From: Flavivirga algicola
GTDB taxonomy: Bacteria > Bacteroidota > Bacteroidia > Flavobacteriales > Flavobacteriaceae
Direction: 5' to 3'
NCBI RefSeq assembly: GCF_012910715.1
Contig: NZ_JABBHF010000003.1
Coordinates: 62,001-126,000, forward strand
Length of the DNA: 64,000 nt
Shown: positions 42,318 to 51,268 of the stretch, one piece after another
Layout of the letters: the number at the start of each line of letters is the position of its first letter
How positions within the stretch are numbered: position 1 is the stretch's first letter
Notes under the pieces: model-generated
What the model saw: only the letters and a program-made list of their open reading frames with translations
What the model was told of the DNA's origin: nothing
The model's database searches: none
Made by a program: the position numbers and the translations under genes

Positions 42318-43016
42318 ATGATAGGATATTATATATTAATAGGGGCTATTGCTTTAGTTAGTTGGTTAGTGAGCAGTACCTTAAAAAGAAAGTTTGAAAA
42401 ATACTCGAAAGTTCAGTTGCGTAACGGTATGAGTGGAGCAGAAATAGCAGAAAAAATGCTAGCGGATCATGGTATTAGAGATGTAGAGGTCATTTCGACT
42501 CCAGGGCGTTTAACCGATCATTATAATCCGAAAAATAAAACGGTCAATCTAAGCGAAGCGGTTTATAATCAGCGTAATGCCGCTGCCGCTGCAGTTGCTG
42601 CCCACGAATGCGGGCATGCAGTACAACATGCGCAAGCGTATAGCTGGTTGCAAATGCGTTCTGCTTTGGTGCCAGTAGTGAGTGTGTCTTCAGGGATGTC
42701 TCATTGGTTAATCATGGGAGGTTTAATACTTGGAGCAGCAACAGGTGTTGGTTTAGGCTGGTGGGCCGCTGCCGCAGGTGTTGTTCTTATGGGTTTTGCC
42801 ACATTGTTTAGCTTTATAACTTTGCCTGTGGAATATGATGCTAGTCATAAAGCTTTGGCTTGGTTAAAAAACAAAAACATGGTGTCTCAAGAAGAATATG
42901 CTGGATCTGAAGATGCATTAAAATGGGCAGCCAGAACTTATTTGGTAGCCGCTATAGGTGCTTTAGCGACATTGCTATATTGGGCGCTTCAAATATTTGG
43001 AGGGTCGAGAGACTAA
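42318..43016 (+). CDS. YugP-like zinc metallopeptidase
   Basis: 232 residues. A first membrane helix (YYILIGAIALVSWLVSS) is followed by the zinc-binding motif AAVAAHECGHAVQHAQAYS (H96-E-C-G-H100), then two or three further helices with the WWAAAAGVVLMGFATLFSF segment. The AEIAEKMLADHGI and STPGRLTDHYNP stretches are typical of the neutral zinc metallopeptidase (YugP, DUF2268-like) family. Membrane-bound; substrate unknown. It ends before a hairpin terminator. Confidence 0.9.
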   Translation: MIGYYILIGAIALVSWLVSSTLKRKFEKYSKVQLRNGMSGAEIAEKMLADHGIRDVEVISTPGRLTDHYNPKNKTVNLSEAVYNQRNAAAAAVAAHECGHAVQHAQAYSWLQMRSALVPVVSVSSGMSHWLIMGGLILGAATGVGLGWWAAAAGVVLMGFATLFSFITLPVEYDASHKALAWLKNKNMVSQEEYAGSEDALKWAARTYLVAAIGALATLLYWALQIFGGSRD

Positions 43017-43039
43017 ATACATTTTTAAAAATATAAATT

Positions 43040-43083
43040 AAACTGAATTTTTCGTTAAAACGAAGCGTTCAGTTTCTTTTTTT
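43040..43083 (+). terminator. Terminator after the zinc metallopeptidase
   Basis: An outer stem of 8 bp (43040-43047 with 43068-43075) and an inner stem TTCG/CGAA are followed by CTTTTTTT. The stem is imperfect inside but the T tract is strong. Confidence 0.7.
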
Positions 43084-43122
43084 AGTACATTTAAATTTCA
43101 AATCAATAAATAAATTCACATT

Positions 43123-43827
43123 ATGGAAGACATACAAAATGATAAGCTATTAATTAGTCAAGTTTCCGATTTGGACCGTGTGGCATTTTATAAAAAAACA
43201 TATGGTCATGTAGCAGGAGGCGTTTTAGCATTTATTCTTTTTGAATATTTATTACTACAAAGTAATACTATTGTTGAGTTTGCATTGTCGATGACCGAAG
43301 GTTACAGGTGGTTAATCATGTTAGGCGGTTTTATGTTCATTACAAATTATGCAGAACGGATGGCCTTAAAAACACCAGATAAGAATAAGCAGTATTTAGC
43401 TTATGGTTTATATATTCTAGCTGAGGCCTTTATTTTTGTGCCGCTTATTTATATTGCTGCATTTTATATGGAAACTGGTCCAGAAATTTTGAATCAAGCA
43501 GCTATAGTTACATTGGCATTATTTTCTGGATTAACAGCGGTTGTTTTTGTTACTAAAAAGGATTTTTCTTTTTTGAAAACGGGGCTTACAATCGGGTTTT
43601 TTATTGCGATAGGGCTTATTATTGCAGGAACACTATTTGGTTTTAATTTAGGCCTGTGGTTTTCCGTTGCTATGTGCTTGTTAGCAGGGGGCTCCATATT
43701 GTATCAAACTTCTAATTTAGTAAATAAATATACTACCGAGGATTATATTCCTGCTGCGTTAGGCTTATTTGCTTCTTTAATGTTACTATTCTGGTACATA
43801 CTTAGTATTTTCATGTCGCGAGATTAA
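43123..43827 (+). CDS. Bax inhibitor-1-like (YccA/UPF0005 type) membrane protein
   Basis: 234 residues with about seven membrane helices. The N-terminal half (FYKKTYGHVAGGVLAFILFEYLL) has the start typical of the BI-1/YbhL/YccA family. The C-terminal aspartate-containing helices (MCLLAGGSILYQTSNLVNKY) are recognisable. The family leaks calcium or modulates membrane proteases such as FtsH in bacteria. Role here unknown. Follows the zinc peptidase after its terminator and ends before a second terminator. Confidence 0.75.
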   Translation: MEDIQNDKLLISQVSDLDRVAFYKKTYGHVAGGVLAFILFEYLLLQSNTIVEFALSMTEGYRWLIMLGGFMFITNYAERMALKTPDKNKQYLAYGLYILAEAFIFVPLIYIAAFYMETGPEILNQAAIVTLALFSGLTAVVFVTKKDFSFLKTGLTIGFFIAIGLIIAGTLFGFNLGLWFSVAMCLLAGGSILYQTSNLVNKYTTEDYIPAALGLFASLMLLFWYILSIFMSRD

Positions 43828-43849
43828 AAAACTATTAAAATATAAACTT

Positions 43850-43878
43850 AAAGCCCTGACATGTTTCAGGGCTTTTTT
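43850..43878 (+). terminator. Terminator after the BI-1-like gene
   Basis: 10 bp stem (43850-43859 with 43866-43875), six-base loop, then T run. Perfect pairing and position 22 bases after the stop codon make this a strong intrinsic terminator. Confidence 0.9.
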
Positions 43879-43906
43879 GTTTCTTTGAAGCAATCAAAAA
43901 TTAAAA

Positions 43907-45676
43907 ATGGACAGCCCAATATCATACTATAAAGAACATTTAGAAACATATAAAACGGAAGCTCAAAGGTTATTCAAAAGAATGACAACTCTAAGCCTGT
44001 TAAGATTGTCTGTATTTATTATAACAGGACTTGGAATCTATTTTACATTTCAGTATTGGCAAGTTGCTATGGTTATTGCTATTGTTGGCATTGCCATATT
44101 TGTTTTTTTATTGTCAAAATACACCGATATAAAAGCAGAAAGAAACTTCAATAAAGCATTAGTTAAAATAAATGAGGAAGAAATTAAAATAGCTTCTGGC
44201 GATTTTCATGAGCGAGATAAAGGCTTACAGTTTCAAGACCCTACTCATTTTTATAGTTTGGATATTGATTTGTTTGGTCGCGGTTCCTTTTTTCAGTTTA
44301 TAAACAGAACGGCTATTAATGAAGGCTCTCAAAAGTTAGCAGATACTTTGAAAGCAAATGACATTGATGCGATTAAATTAAGACAGGAGGCTATAAGGGA
44401 ATTGAGTTCTAAGCCAAAATGGCGTCAGTATTATTCAGCAACATCAAGTTTGGTTAAAGTTGAAACACCTGCTAAAAATATTATAAATTGGTTGCAAAGC
44501 TATCACTCTTTTTTACCCAAAGTGATGCGATGGTTGCCAATAGCCTTTACTATATGTTCAATCGTTATATTTGGTTTCACTATTTTAAATTTTTTAAGCC
44601 CTGAATTTATTGGATATTGGTTGCTTTTAGGACTTGGCGTTACAGGCGTTTATGTAAAGAAGACAAATGTTTTATCTTCAAATACAGATAGGGTTAAAGA
44701 TACCTTTCGCCAATATGCATTGTTGTTGGATTTAATAGAAAATGAAATATTTACTTCCGAATTATTACAAGAAAAACAACAGCAGATTCAATTAGATACA
44801 GAAAAGGCATCCCATATTTTTAAGAAACTTTCAAAATCATTAGATGCTTTAGATAATAGGAATAATATTATAGGCGCTATTTTTGGCAACGGGTTATTTC
44901 TAACAGATATAAAAAACAGCTATAATATTGAAAAATGGATTGAATACTATCATACTAAAGTTACCGATTGGTTTGAGGTCGTATCGTTTTTCGACGCCTA
45001 TAATTCATTGGGTAATTTTGCCTTTAATCGTCCAGAATTTATATATCCAGAAATACAAGAAAAAGGAACGGTTATTAGTGCGAACAGTTTAGGACATCCC
45101 TTATTGGATGAAAATAAACGAGTGGATAGCAATTTAACCATAGAAAATGAACAGTTCTTTATTGTAACAGGCGCAAATATGGCAGGGAAAAGTACCTTTT
45201 TACGTACCGTGTCTTTACACATTGTTATGGCTAACGTTGGACTTCCTATCTGCGCTAAAGCTAGTAAGTATACACCTGTTAAACTAATTACCAGTATGCG
45301 AACAACAGATTCTCTCACAGACGATAGTTCTTATTTCTTTTCAGAATTAACACGTCTAAAATATATTGTTGATGCCATTCAAAAAGAACCTTATTTTATT
45401 GTTTTAGATGAGATTTTAAAAGGAACAAATAGTACCGATAAGGCTATAGGCTCCAGAAAGTTTGTAGAGAAACTGGTGGCTTCGAATGCCACAGGGATAA
45501 TCGCCACGCATGATTTAAGTTTATGTGAAATCGAACAAGAGTTAAAGGCTGTAAAAAACTATTATTTTGATGCCGAAATCATTAATGATGAGCTTCATTT
45601 TGATTATAAATTAAAAGTTGGAATTTGTCAAAACATGAATGCTTCTTTTCTTTTAAAGAAGATGGATATTGTTTAA
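43907..45676 (+). CDS. Membrane-anchored MutS-like ATPase
   Basis: 589 residues. Two pairs of membrane helices (about 30-49, 52-70 and 210-230, 235-251) are unusual for this family. The C-terminal MutS ATPase domain starts about 370, with Walker A GANMAGKST (422-430), the DDSSYFFSELTRLKYIV signature and Walker B IVLDEILKGTNSTDK, then the His-switch region GIIATHDLSLC. The mismatch-recognition domain of MutS is absent. A MutS lever/core-like region lies in between. It belongs to a known Bacteroidetes MutS-like group of unknown role, not the mismatch repair protein itself. Confidence 0.85.
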   Translation: MDSPISYYKEHLETYKTEAQRLFKRMTTLSLLRLSVFIITGLGIYFTFQYWQVAMVIAIVGIAIFVFLLSKYTDIKAERNFNKALVKINEEEIKIASGDFHERDKGLQFQDPTHFYSLDIDLFGRGSFFQFINRTAINEGSQKLADTLKANDIDAIKLRQEAIRELSSKPKWRQYYSATSSLVKVETPAKNIINWLQSYHSFLPKVMRWLPIAFTICSIVIFGFTILNFLSPEFIGYWLLLGLGVTGVYVKKTNVLSSNTDRVKDTFRQYALLLDLIENEIFTSELLQEKQQQIQLDTEKASHIFKKLSKSLDALDNRNNIIGAIFGNGLFLTDIKNSYNIEKWIEYYHTKVTDWFEVVSFFDAYNSLGNFAFNRPEFIYPEIQEKGTVISANSLGHPLLDENKRVDSNLTIENEQFFIVTGANMAGKSTFLRTVSLHIVMANVGLPICAKASKYTPVKLITSMRTTDSLTDDSSYFFSELTRLKYIVDAIQKEPYFIVLDEILKGTNSTDKAIGSRKFVEKLVASNATGIIATHDLSLCEIEQELKAVKNYYFDAEIINDELHFDYKLKVGICQNMNASFLLKKMDIV

Positions 45677-45919
45677 TTGTAATTTTTAAAGAAAAATTTC
45701 AAGTTAAAATTAGGTTTCGATACATCCTGCTAAAGATGTGGCACTTGACCTGACCAATAAGCTTTTGTTAATTTGTTAGCCCGATCGTAACTACGAGACT
45801 TGTATTGGTTTTACTAGCGTGTAGCATGATGAGGCTATAAATGATAGATATGGTGTCCAACATGGGAATTCAAACTGAGAAGCAAATAAAAAAAATGGTC
45901 TAGAGTTAAGAAAGAAGCT

Positions 45920-46810
45920 TTAATCAATCAATTTTATCTTCTCAATCATTTTTACAGCATTTTCATCATCTGGTTTTAAACGCAATACATGGGAGTAATT
46001 TTTTAGGGCTTCTGTATAATTTTTGGCTATAAAATAGGCCTCGCCAAGGCTGTCATACGTATTGTGCTTATAAGGAAAAACCTTTGTGTTAAAATCAAAA
46101 ATATATAGTGCTTTGTCTATTTCACCTGAGTATAAAAGTTTATAACCATAGGTGTTTAGCTCACGACTGCCTTTCGCAAATTCAGAAAACTTAGAAACCA
46201 ATATCTTCTCCTCTAATATGAGCTCATTTATCGTTTTTAAATTGAGCAAACGCTCCATATCACTAACTACCGAATAATTTGGAGTGTATTTTTTACTGGA
46301 AATAATCTTTAAAATATCGCGTTCTAAAGTTTCTTTTGGAAATTCCACAATTCTATTAACCTCTTTTCCATTTTTATAAAAGATAAATGTAGGAACACGA
46401 TGTATATTCAAGTCTTTTTCTTCACCATTGGGACTTTGCTTATAAGCTTCAACAGTTTTATTCACGGCAATTACTTTTAATTGTTTTTCTGGAAAATTAG
46501 CAGCATCTAAAACTTTGTAAAAATTGGGAATTTCTCTTTTGCTATCTCTACACCAGGTACCTAGAAAAACCTTTATTTCATAATCTTTCAAAGGCCTTTT
46601 AAGACGATTAACAATTTTATTATTAACCAGATAATCATCATAATTTTTAGAAAACCAGTTGTTAAAACTATTTTTTTTTAACCCTTGTCTGTTAATTTCT
46701 CCAAGTAAAAGATACTTGCCTTTCTTATCTACAGAAAGGGTATTTAGTGTTTGAGAAAATCCAAAAGATAGATTAAATAAAAAAGCTAAGAGGGTAATAG
46801 TTTGTTTCAT
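45920..46810 (-). CDS. TlpA-like thioredoxin with TPR repeats
   Basis: 296 residues with a signal peptide (LLAFLFNLSFGFSQ). A thioredoxin-like domain spans about 70-175 with motif GTWCRDSKREIPNFYKV (C87-R-D-S90, a single cysteine where CxxC is usual) and cis-proline segment RVPTFIFYKNGKEV. The C-terminal part holds tetratricopeptide repeats (ALYIFDFNTKVFPYKHNTY, ALKNYSHVLRLKPDDENAV). Periplasmic. A redox or protein-interaction role is likely; no partner adjacent. The missing second cysteine argues against a simple disulfide reductase. Confidence 0.8.
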   Translation of the reverse strand: MKQTITLLAFLFNLSFGFSQTLNTLSVDKKGKYLLLGEINRQGLKKNSFNNWFSKNYDDYLVNNKIVNRLKRPLKDYEIKVFLGTWCRDSKREIPNFYKVLDAANFPEKQLKVIAVNKTVEAYKQSPNGEEKDLNIHRVPTFIFYKNGKEVNRIVEFPKETLERDILKIISSKKYTPNYSVVSDMERLLNLKTINELILEEKILVSKFSEFAKGSRELNTYGYKLLYSGEIDKALYIFDFNTKVFPYKHNTYDSLGEAYFIAKNYTEALKNYSHVLRLKPDDENAVKMIEKIKLID

Positions 46811-47005
46811 AGTTTTGATTATTTATACCAAAAATAGCTTCTCATGTATTGTGATTCTAGAAAAGTGGATAGCTTGCTTAATTAATAATACGAATGCTTA
46901 TGGTGTGCTTACAAACAACATATTTGACGTTTGTAACTACAAAACTGATTTTTGTACATATTCTTTGATAGTTATAGCTTTTCTATTTACTTTCATCAAG
47001 ATAAC

Positions 47006-47974
47006 ATGGCTTTTTTAAAGAAACATAGCTCGCAAATTTTGGTTCACGTTCTATTTTGGATGCTGTTCGTGTTTGTATCATTGTTTTTGTTTTCAGATTT
47101 TTATTGGAAACAGAACCCCTTTCTTCAATACCTCGCCCTTTTGGTGATTATAGTATATGGTAATAATTTGTTGTTGCTGCCTTTTTTTGTTAAGAAAAGA
47201 ATGTACATGCTTTATACTTTTGTGTTTGCTGCGATCTCATTTTTAGCAACCCAATTATATTGCTATACATTTGCCAAATGCGGATGTACTATTTTTAAGT
47301 GTTTGAGCGATTATTTATGGCAGTCGTTAGTTCCATTAATTTTCTTTTCCTTTATATGGGTATTGTATCGTTTTATTGATAAAGAAAATGAAGTGGAAGC
47401 TATTAAAAAAGAGCATGTTGAAATGGAACTGAAGTTTTTGAAATCGCAAATAAATCCACATGTATTATTCAATAATTTAAATACAATTTATTCTTACTCA
47501 CTAGAAAAACCCAATGAGGTGCCAGAGATGATCTTAATGTTGTCCGACAACTTAAAGCATGTGCTGTATGAAAGCAATTCTAAAACCATTTCTTTAGAAA
47601 AAGAGATTCAGTTTATAGATAACTACATAAAATTTCAAAAAATTAGGACTGAAGGCGTTAAGCAAATTCATTACAAAAAAGAAATTGCTGTTAATAAGTA
47701 TCAAATCGCACCACTGCTCTTAATAACCATTATAGAAAATGCATTTAAGCATAGCACCTTGCATAGCGACGTTTCAATTTCAATAAAAGTAGCGAATGAT
47801 ACATTAGAATGTATTTGTGAAAACAATTACGATAAAGAAAAAGTAAGCACTACCGATTTTAGAATTGGCTTGCAAAATCTGGAGAAAAGGCTCGAACTTA
47901 TTTATAAGGATGTTTATGAACTTAGAATTGATAAGAACGACACTTTTAAAGTATACTTAAAACTTAATTTTTAG
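47006..47974 (+). CDS. LytS-type sensor histidine kinase (second pair)
   Basis: 322 residues from the ATG at 47006; an in-frame TTG at 46952 adds an unlikely extension. Four membrane helices lie in the first 122 residues. The kinase motif is KSQINPHVLFNNLNTIYS with H152, then IIENAFKHSTLHS (ATP-binding N-box) and FRIGLQNLEKRLELIY. No separate sensor domain. Its partner response regulator starts 52 bases later. The stimulus is unknown. Confidence 0.92.
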   Translation: MAFLKKHSSQILVHVLFWMLFVFVSLFLFSDFYWKQNPFLQYLALLVIIVYGNNLLLLPFFVKKRMYMLYTFVFAAISFLATQLYCYTFAKCGCTIFKCLSDYLWQSLVPLIFFSFIWVLYRFIDKENEVEAIKKEHVEMELKFLKSQINPHVLFNNLNTIYSYSLEKPNEVPEMILMLSDNLKHVLYESNSKTISLEKEIQFIDNYIKFQKIRTEGVKQIHYKKEIAVNKYQIAPLLLITIIENAFKHSTLHSDVSISIKVANDTLECICENNYDKEKVSTTDFRIGLQNLEKRLELIYKDVYELRIDKNDTFKVYLKLNF

Positions 47975-48026
47975 TAGAATTGTGTTGTCTCTAGAGTGCT
48001 CAAGAAGATAAACTGATACATAAAAG

Positions 48027-48722
48027 ATGAATTGTATTATTATAGAAGACGAAATTCCAGCTCAAAAAATTTTAAAGAGCTTTATTAGTAAAATTCCAAG
48101 TGTCGTATTGGTTGGCACCTTTAAAGCGGCTATTGAAGCTAATTCATTTTTAAATAATAATACGATTGATGTTGTTTTTCTGGATATTAATTTACCAGAC
48201 ATGTCAGGATTGGATTTTATAAAGACAGTTAAAAATCCACCAGCAATTATAATGACCACAGCCTATCCAGAGTATGCTGTTAGCAGTTTTGAGCTGGCCA
48301 CTATTGTTGATTATTTGGTAAAGCCCTTTTCTTTCGATCGCTTTTTAAAAGCTATAAATAAGGCAAAAGACAGGGTAGGAATACCCGAAAAAATTTCAGA
48401 AGAAAACAATAATGACGATACTATTTTTTTAAATGTAGATAAAACACTTCATAAACTTATTTTAAGTGACATATTATATATTGAATCCGATAGAAATTAC
48501 ATTACTGTAGTCACTGAGACCCAAAAGTTATCCTATATAGATTCATTAAAAAACTGGACGGCAAAACTTCCCGAATCTCAATTCATTCAAGTTCATAAAT
48601 CATACATTGTTAATAGCAAATTTGTAGACAAGATTTCAGGGAATACTATTTTTGTAAAGGCTCATAAAATACCCATTGGCAGAACCTATAAGCAGGAATT
48701 GTTGAAAGCATTAGGAATATAA
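48027..48722 (+). CDS. LytTR-family response regulator (second pair)
   Basis: 231 residues. Receiver domain with IIEDEI acidic pair and phospho-acceptor D53 in VVFLDINLPDMSG, TTA near the T-switch and KPFSFDRFLKA (conserved lysine). The LytTR DNA-binding domain is about 128-230 (ILYIESDRNYITVVTETQKLS, then FIQVHKSYIVNSKFVDKI). It is the output partner of the LytS kinase just upstream. Predicted target promoters cannot be named. Confidence 0.94.
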   Translation: MNCIIIEDEIPAQKILKSFISKIPSVVLVGTFKAAIEANSFLNNNTIDVVFLDINLPDMSGLDFIKTVKNPPAIIMTTAYPEYAVSSFELATIVDYLVKPFSFDRFLKAINKAKDRVGIPEKISEENNNDDTIFLNVDKTLHKLILSDILYIESDRNYITVVTETQKLSYIDSLKNWTAKLPESQFIQVHKSYIVNSKFVDKISGNTIFVKAHKIPIGRTYKQELLKALGI

Positions 48723-48819
48723 ATTTCAGTATATGGTTTAAAACCATTTCAATGCGTTGCATAAGTATCAACCAGTAAGTTGTTATATTTACATGGCGTA
48801 ATTCATTGAAAAAGGATGT

Positions 48820-49272
48820 ATGAAATTTAGAAAAGCTACTAAAAAAGACGTCTCAGCTATTATTGAGATGCTTGTTGATGATGAGCTTGGAAAGCAAAGA
48901 GAAAATTTTCAAGATCCTCCAGCTCCAGAATACTTACAAGCATTTAGCAAAATTGATTCTGATGAGAACCAAGAACTTGTTGTTGTAGAAGATGAAAACC
49001 TGGAAATTATTGGGACTTTACAACTCACCTTCATTCAATACCTTACGTATTGTGGTGGCGTTAGAGCGCAAATAGAAGCTGTTCGAATTAAAAAAGATAA
49101 AAGAGGACTGGGTATTGGAAAAAAAATGTTCGAATGGGCTATTCATAGAGCGAAAGAAAGAAAGGCACATGTATTACAATTGACAACCGATAAAAGAAGA
49201 CCAAAGGCAATTAAGTTTTATAATGATTTAGGATTTGTTCAATCTCATGAAGGCATGAAGATGCATTTTTGA
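48820..49272 (+). CDS. GNAT family N-acetyltransferase
   Basis: 150 residues of the GNAT fold. The acetyl-CoA pyrophosphate loop is KRGLGIGKKMFEWAIHRAKERKA (Q/RxxGxG/A form), preceded by VRAQIEAVRIKKD and followed by NDLGFVQSHEGMKMHF. Substrate unknown. It is 97 bases after the response regulator and 27 bases before the aminotransferase, in the same direction, so it may be the first gene of a transcript with the aminotransferase and omega-amidase. Confidence 0.93.
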   Translation: MKFRKATKKDVSAIIEMLVDDELGKQRENFQDPPAPEYLQAFSKIDSDENQELVVVEDENLEIIGTLQLTFIQYLTYCGGVRAQIEAVRIKKDKRGLGIGKKMFEWAIHRAKERKAHVLQLTTDKRRPKAIKFYNDLGFVQSHEGMKMHF

Positions 49273-49299
49273 GACAAATTAATTTTTTTAAGATACGCT

Positions 49300-50442
49300 A
49301 TGCAGCATCAATCCAAACTTCCTAACGTAGGAACCACTATTTTCTCCATTATGAGTAAGTTGTCCAATACGCACAATGCCATCAATTTGTCTCAAGGGTT
49401 TCCTAATTTTGAAAGTGATCAAAAATTAACCGATTTAGTTAGTCGGGCGATGAATTCTGGGTATAACCATTATGCCCCTATGGCTGGAAACTTAGAATTA
49501 AGAAAGGCCATTGCCAAAAAAATAGAACGATTGTATAATACCAATTATCATCCCGAAACCGAAATAACGGTAACTGCTGGGGCTACCCAGGCTATTTTTA
49601 CAATTATTACTACATTCATAAATCCAGGTGATGAGGTCATCATTTTTAGACCTGCTTACGATAGTTACGAACCTGCCATAACACTTAATGGCGGAAAAAC
49701 GGTTTCAATTCAATTGGAAGCCCCAAGTTTTAGTTTGGATTGGAGTACTGTAAAAGCTAAGGTAAACAGCCAGACTAAAATGATAATTATTAATACACCA
49801 CATAACCCTTCTGGTACCGTATTTTCAAAAGAAGATATGCTGGAATTAGAAAAAATAACCAAAAACACAAATATCATTGTATTGAGTGATGAGGTTTATG
49901 AGCACATGGTTTTTGATGGTGAAAAGCATCAAAGTGCCTGTTTGTTTCCCGATTTAAAATCTCGAAGTTTTGTCGTTGCTTCTTTTTGTAAAACATTTCA
50001 TAACACAGGGTGGCGAGTAGGTTATTGTTGTGCTCCAAAAGAACTCATGAAAGAGTTTATGAAAGTACATCAGTTTAATGTGTTTTGCATTCATCATCCA
50101 ACCCAAAAAGGGATCGCAGATTATATGCAAGAACCTAATCATTATTTAGGCTTATCTGCATTTTATCAGCAAAAAAGAGATTTGTTTTTAAACCTTATTA
50201 AAGATTCCAGATTTAAATTCATACCATCAAAAGGTACTTATTTTCAGGTATTGGATTATTCTGAAATAACCCAAGAATATGATGTTGCTTTAGCTAAACG
50301 ATTAACCATTGAATACGGTATTGCCTCTATTCCATTATCGGTTTTTAATAGTCATAATTTAGATAATAAAGTACTCCGGTTTTGTTTCGCAAAGACCGAT
50401 GACACTTTAAAAAAAGCAGCAGAGATATTAAACTGTATTTAA
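49300..50442 (+). CDS. Methionine/glutamine-type aminotransferase (class I PLP)
   Basis: 380 residues of fold-type I aminotransferase. Visible are NLSQGFPNFESD (start of the fold), YAPMAGNLELRKAIAKKIE, TAGATQAIFTII, NTPHNPSGTVF, IVLSDEVYEHMVF and VASFCKTFHNTGWRVGY with the PLP lysine. It ends with the RFCFAKTDDTLKKAAEIL arginine region. The best match is the YbdL/methionine aminotransferase (glutamine transaminase K) type. The adjacent omega-amidase would process the alpha-keto acid amide product, so the pair fits methionine salvage or glutamine-keto acid recycling. Confidence 0.88.
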   Translation: MQHQSKLPNVGTTIFSIMSKLSNTHNAINLSQGFPNFESDQKLTDLVSRAMNSGYNHYAPMAGNLELRKAIAKKIERLYNTNYHPETEITVTAGATQAIFTIITTFINPGDEVIIFRPAYDSYEPAITLNGGKTVSIQLEAPSFSLDWSTVKAKVNSQTKMIIINTPHNPSGTVFSKEDMLELEKITKNTNIIVLSDEVYEHMVFDGEKHQSACLFPDLKSRSFVVASFCKTFHNTGWRVGYCCAPKELMKEFMKVHQFNVFCIHHPTQKGIADYMQEPNHYLGLSAFYQQKRDLFLNLIKDSRFKFIPSKGTYFQVLDYSEITQEYDVALAKRLTIEYGIASIPLSVFNSHNLDNKVLRFCFAKTDDTLKKAAEILNCI

Positions 50443-50488
50443 AACGTTGATGTTATGCCAGACAAACTAGAACAATAAAAACAAACAG

Positions 50489-51268
50489 ATGAATAAGCAT
50501 CTAAAAATAGCATTAATACAATCGGATCTGGTTTGGGAAAACCCGAAACAGAATCTTGAGAATTTTTCAGAAAAAATAGACAGGATTTCAGAGAATATAG
50601 ATTTAATCATACTCCCGGAGATGTTTACGACTGGTTTTACCATGAATGCAAAAAATGTGGCAGAAACCATGGATGGAGAAACCGTTAAATGGATGCAATC
50701 TATAGCTTTAAGAGTCAATACTGCTATTGTTGGCAGTCTTGTTATTTTGGAAGCGGGTAACTATTATAATCGATTGCTTTTTGTGGAGCCATCGGGCAGG
50801 CTCAAACATTACGATAAACGACATACCTTTACATTGGTTGGTGAGGATAAGGTGTATACGGCAGGAACTAAAAAGCTAATTGTAGATTATAAAGGGTGGA
50901 AAATTTGCCCGCTAATTTGTTATGATTTACGTTTTCCTGTTTGGGCAAGAAATATCGAAACTTATGATGTACTATTGTATGTTGCCAATTGGCCAAAGCC
51001 AAGAGTCGCCGCTTGGGATGCTTTGCTAAAAGCACGCGCCATTGAGAACATGAGTTATTGCATTGGTGTAAATCGTGTTGGTATTGATGGTGTTAATAGT
51101 AAATATTCAGGACATTCTGCAGCTTATGATGTGCTGGGTAATATAATAACTTCCATAAAACCTGATAAGGAACAGACCCGAATAGTTATTTTAGAAAAAA
51201 AACATATAGAAGCTTACAGGAATAAACTTAAGTTTTTAGATGATAGGGACCAATTTACTCTGAAGTAA
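50489..51268 (+). CDS. Nitrilase-family omega-amidase (YafV-like)
   Basis: 259 residues with the nitrilase catalytic triad: E in LIILPEMFTTGF, K in LKHYDKRHTF and C in PLICYDLRFPVW. This fits the omega-amidase branch (YafV/Nit2) that hydrolyses alpha-ketoglutaramate and alpha-ketosuccinamate. The YafV-type gene is typically next to a glutamine or methionine aminotransferase, as here. Cytosolic. Its end overlaps the convergent lipoprotein gene by 14 bases. Confidence 0.9.
   Translation: MNKHLKIALIQSDLVWENPKQNLENFSEKIDRISENIDLIILPEMFTTGFTMNAKNVAETMDGETVKWMQSIALRVNTAIVGSLVILEAGNYYNRLLFVEPSGRLKHYDKRHTFTLVGEDKVYTAGTKKLIVDYKGWKICPLICYDLRFPVWARNIETYDVLLYVANWPKPRVAAWDALLKARAIENMSYCIGVNRVGIDGVNSKYSGHSAAYDVLGNIITSIKPDKEQTRIVILEKKHIEAYRNKLKFLDDRDQFTLK

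Noticed and set aside
46815-47018. Forward-strand open frame before the second LytS gene
   Set aside because: It has no recognisable feature, overlaps the kinase start and looks like AT-rich chance sequence.
48733-48747. ATGGTTT-A-AAACCAT palindrome after the second response regulator
   Set aside because: Only 7 bp of AT-rich stem with no T tract; too short to call a terminator or operator.
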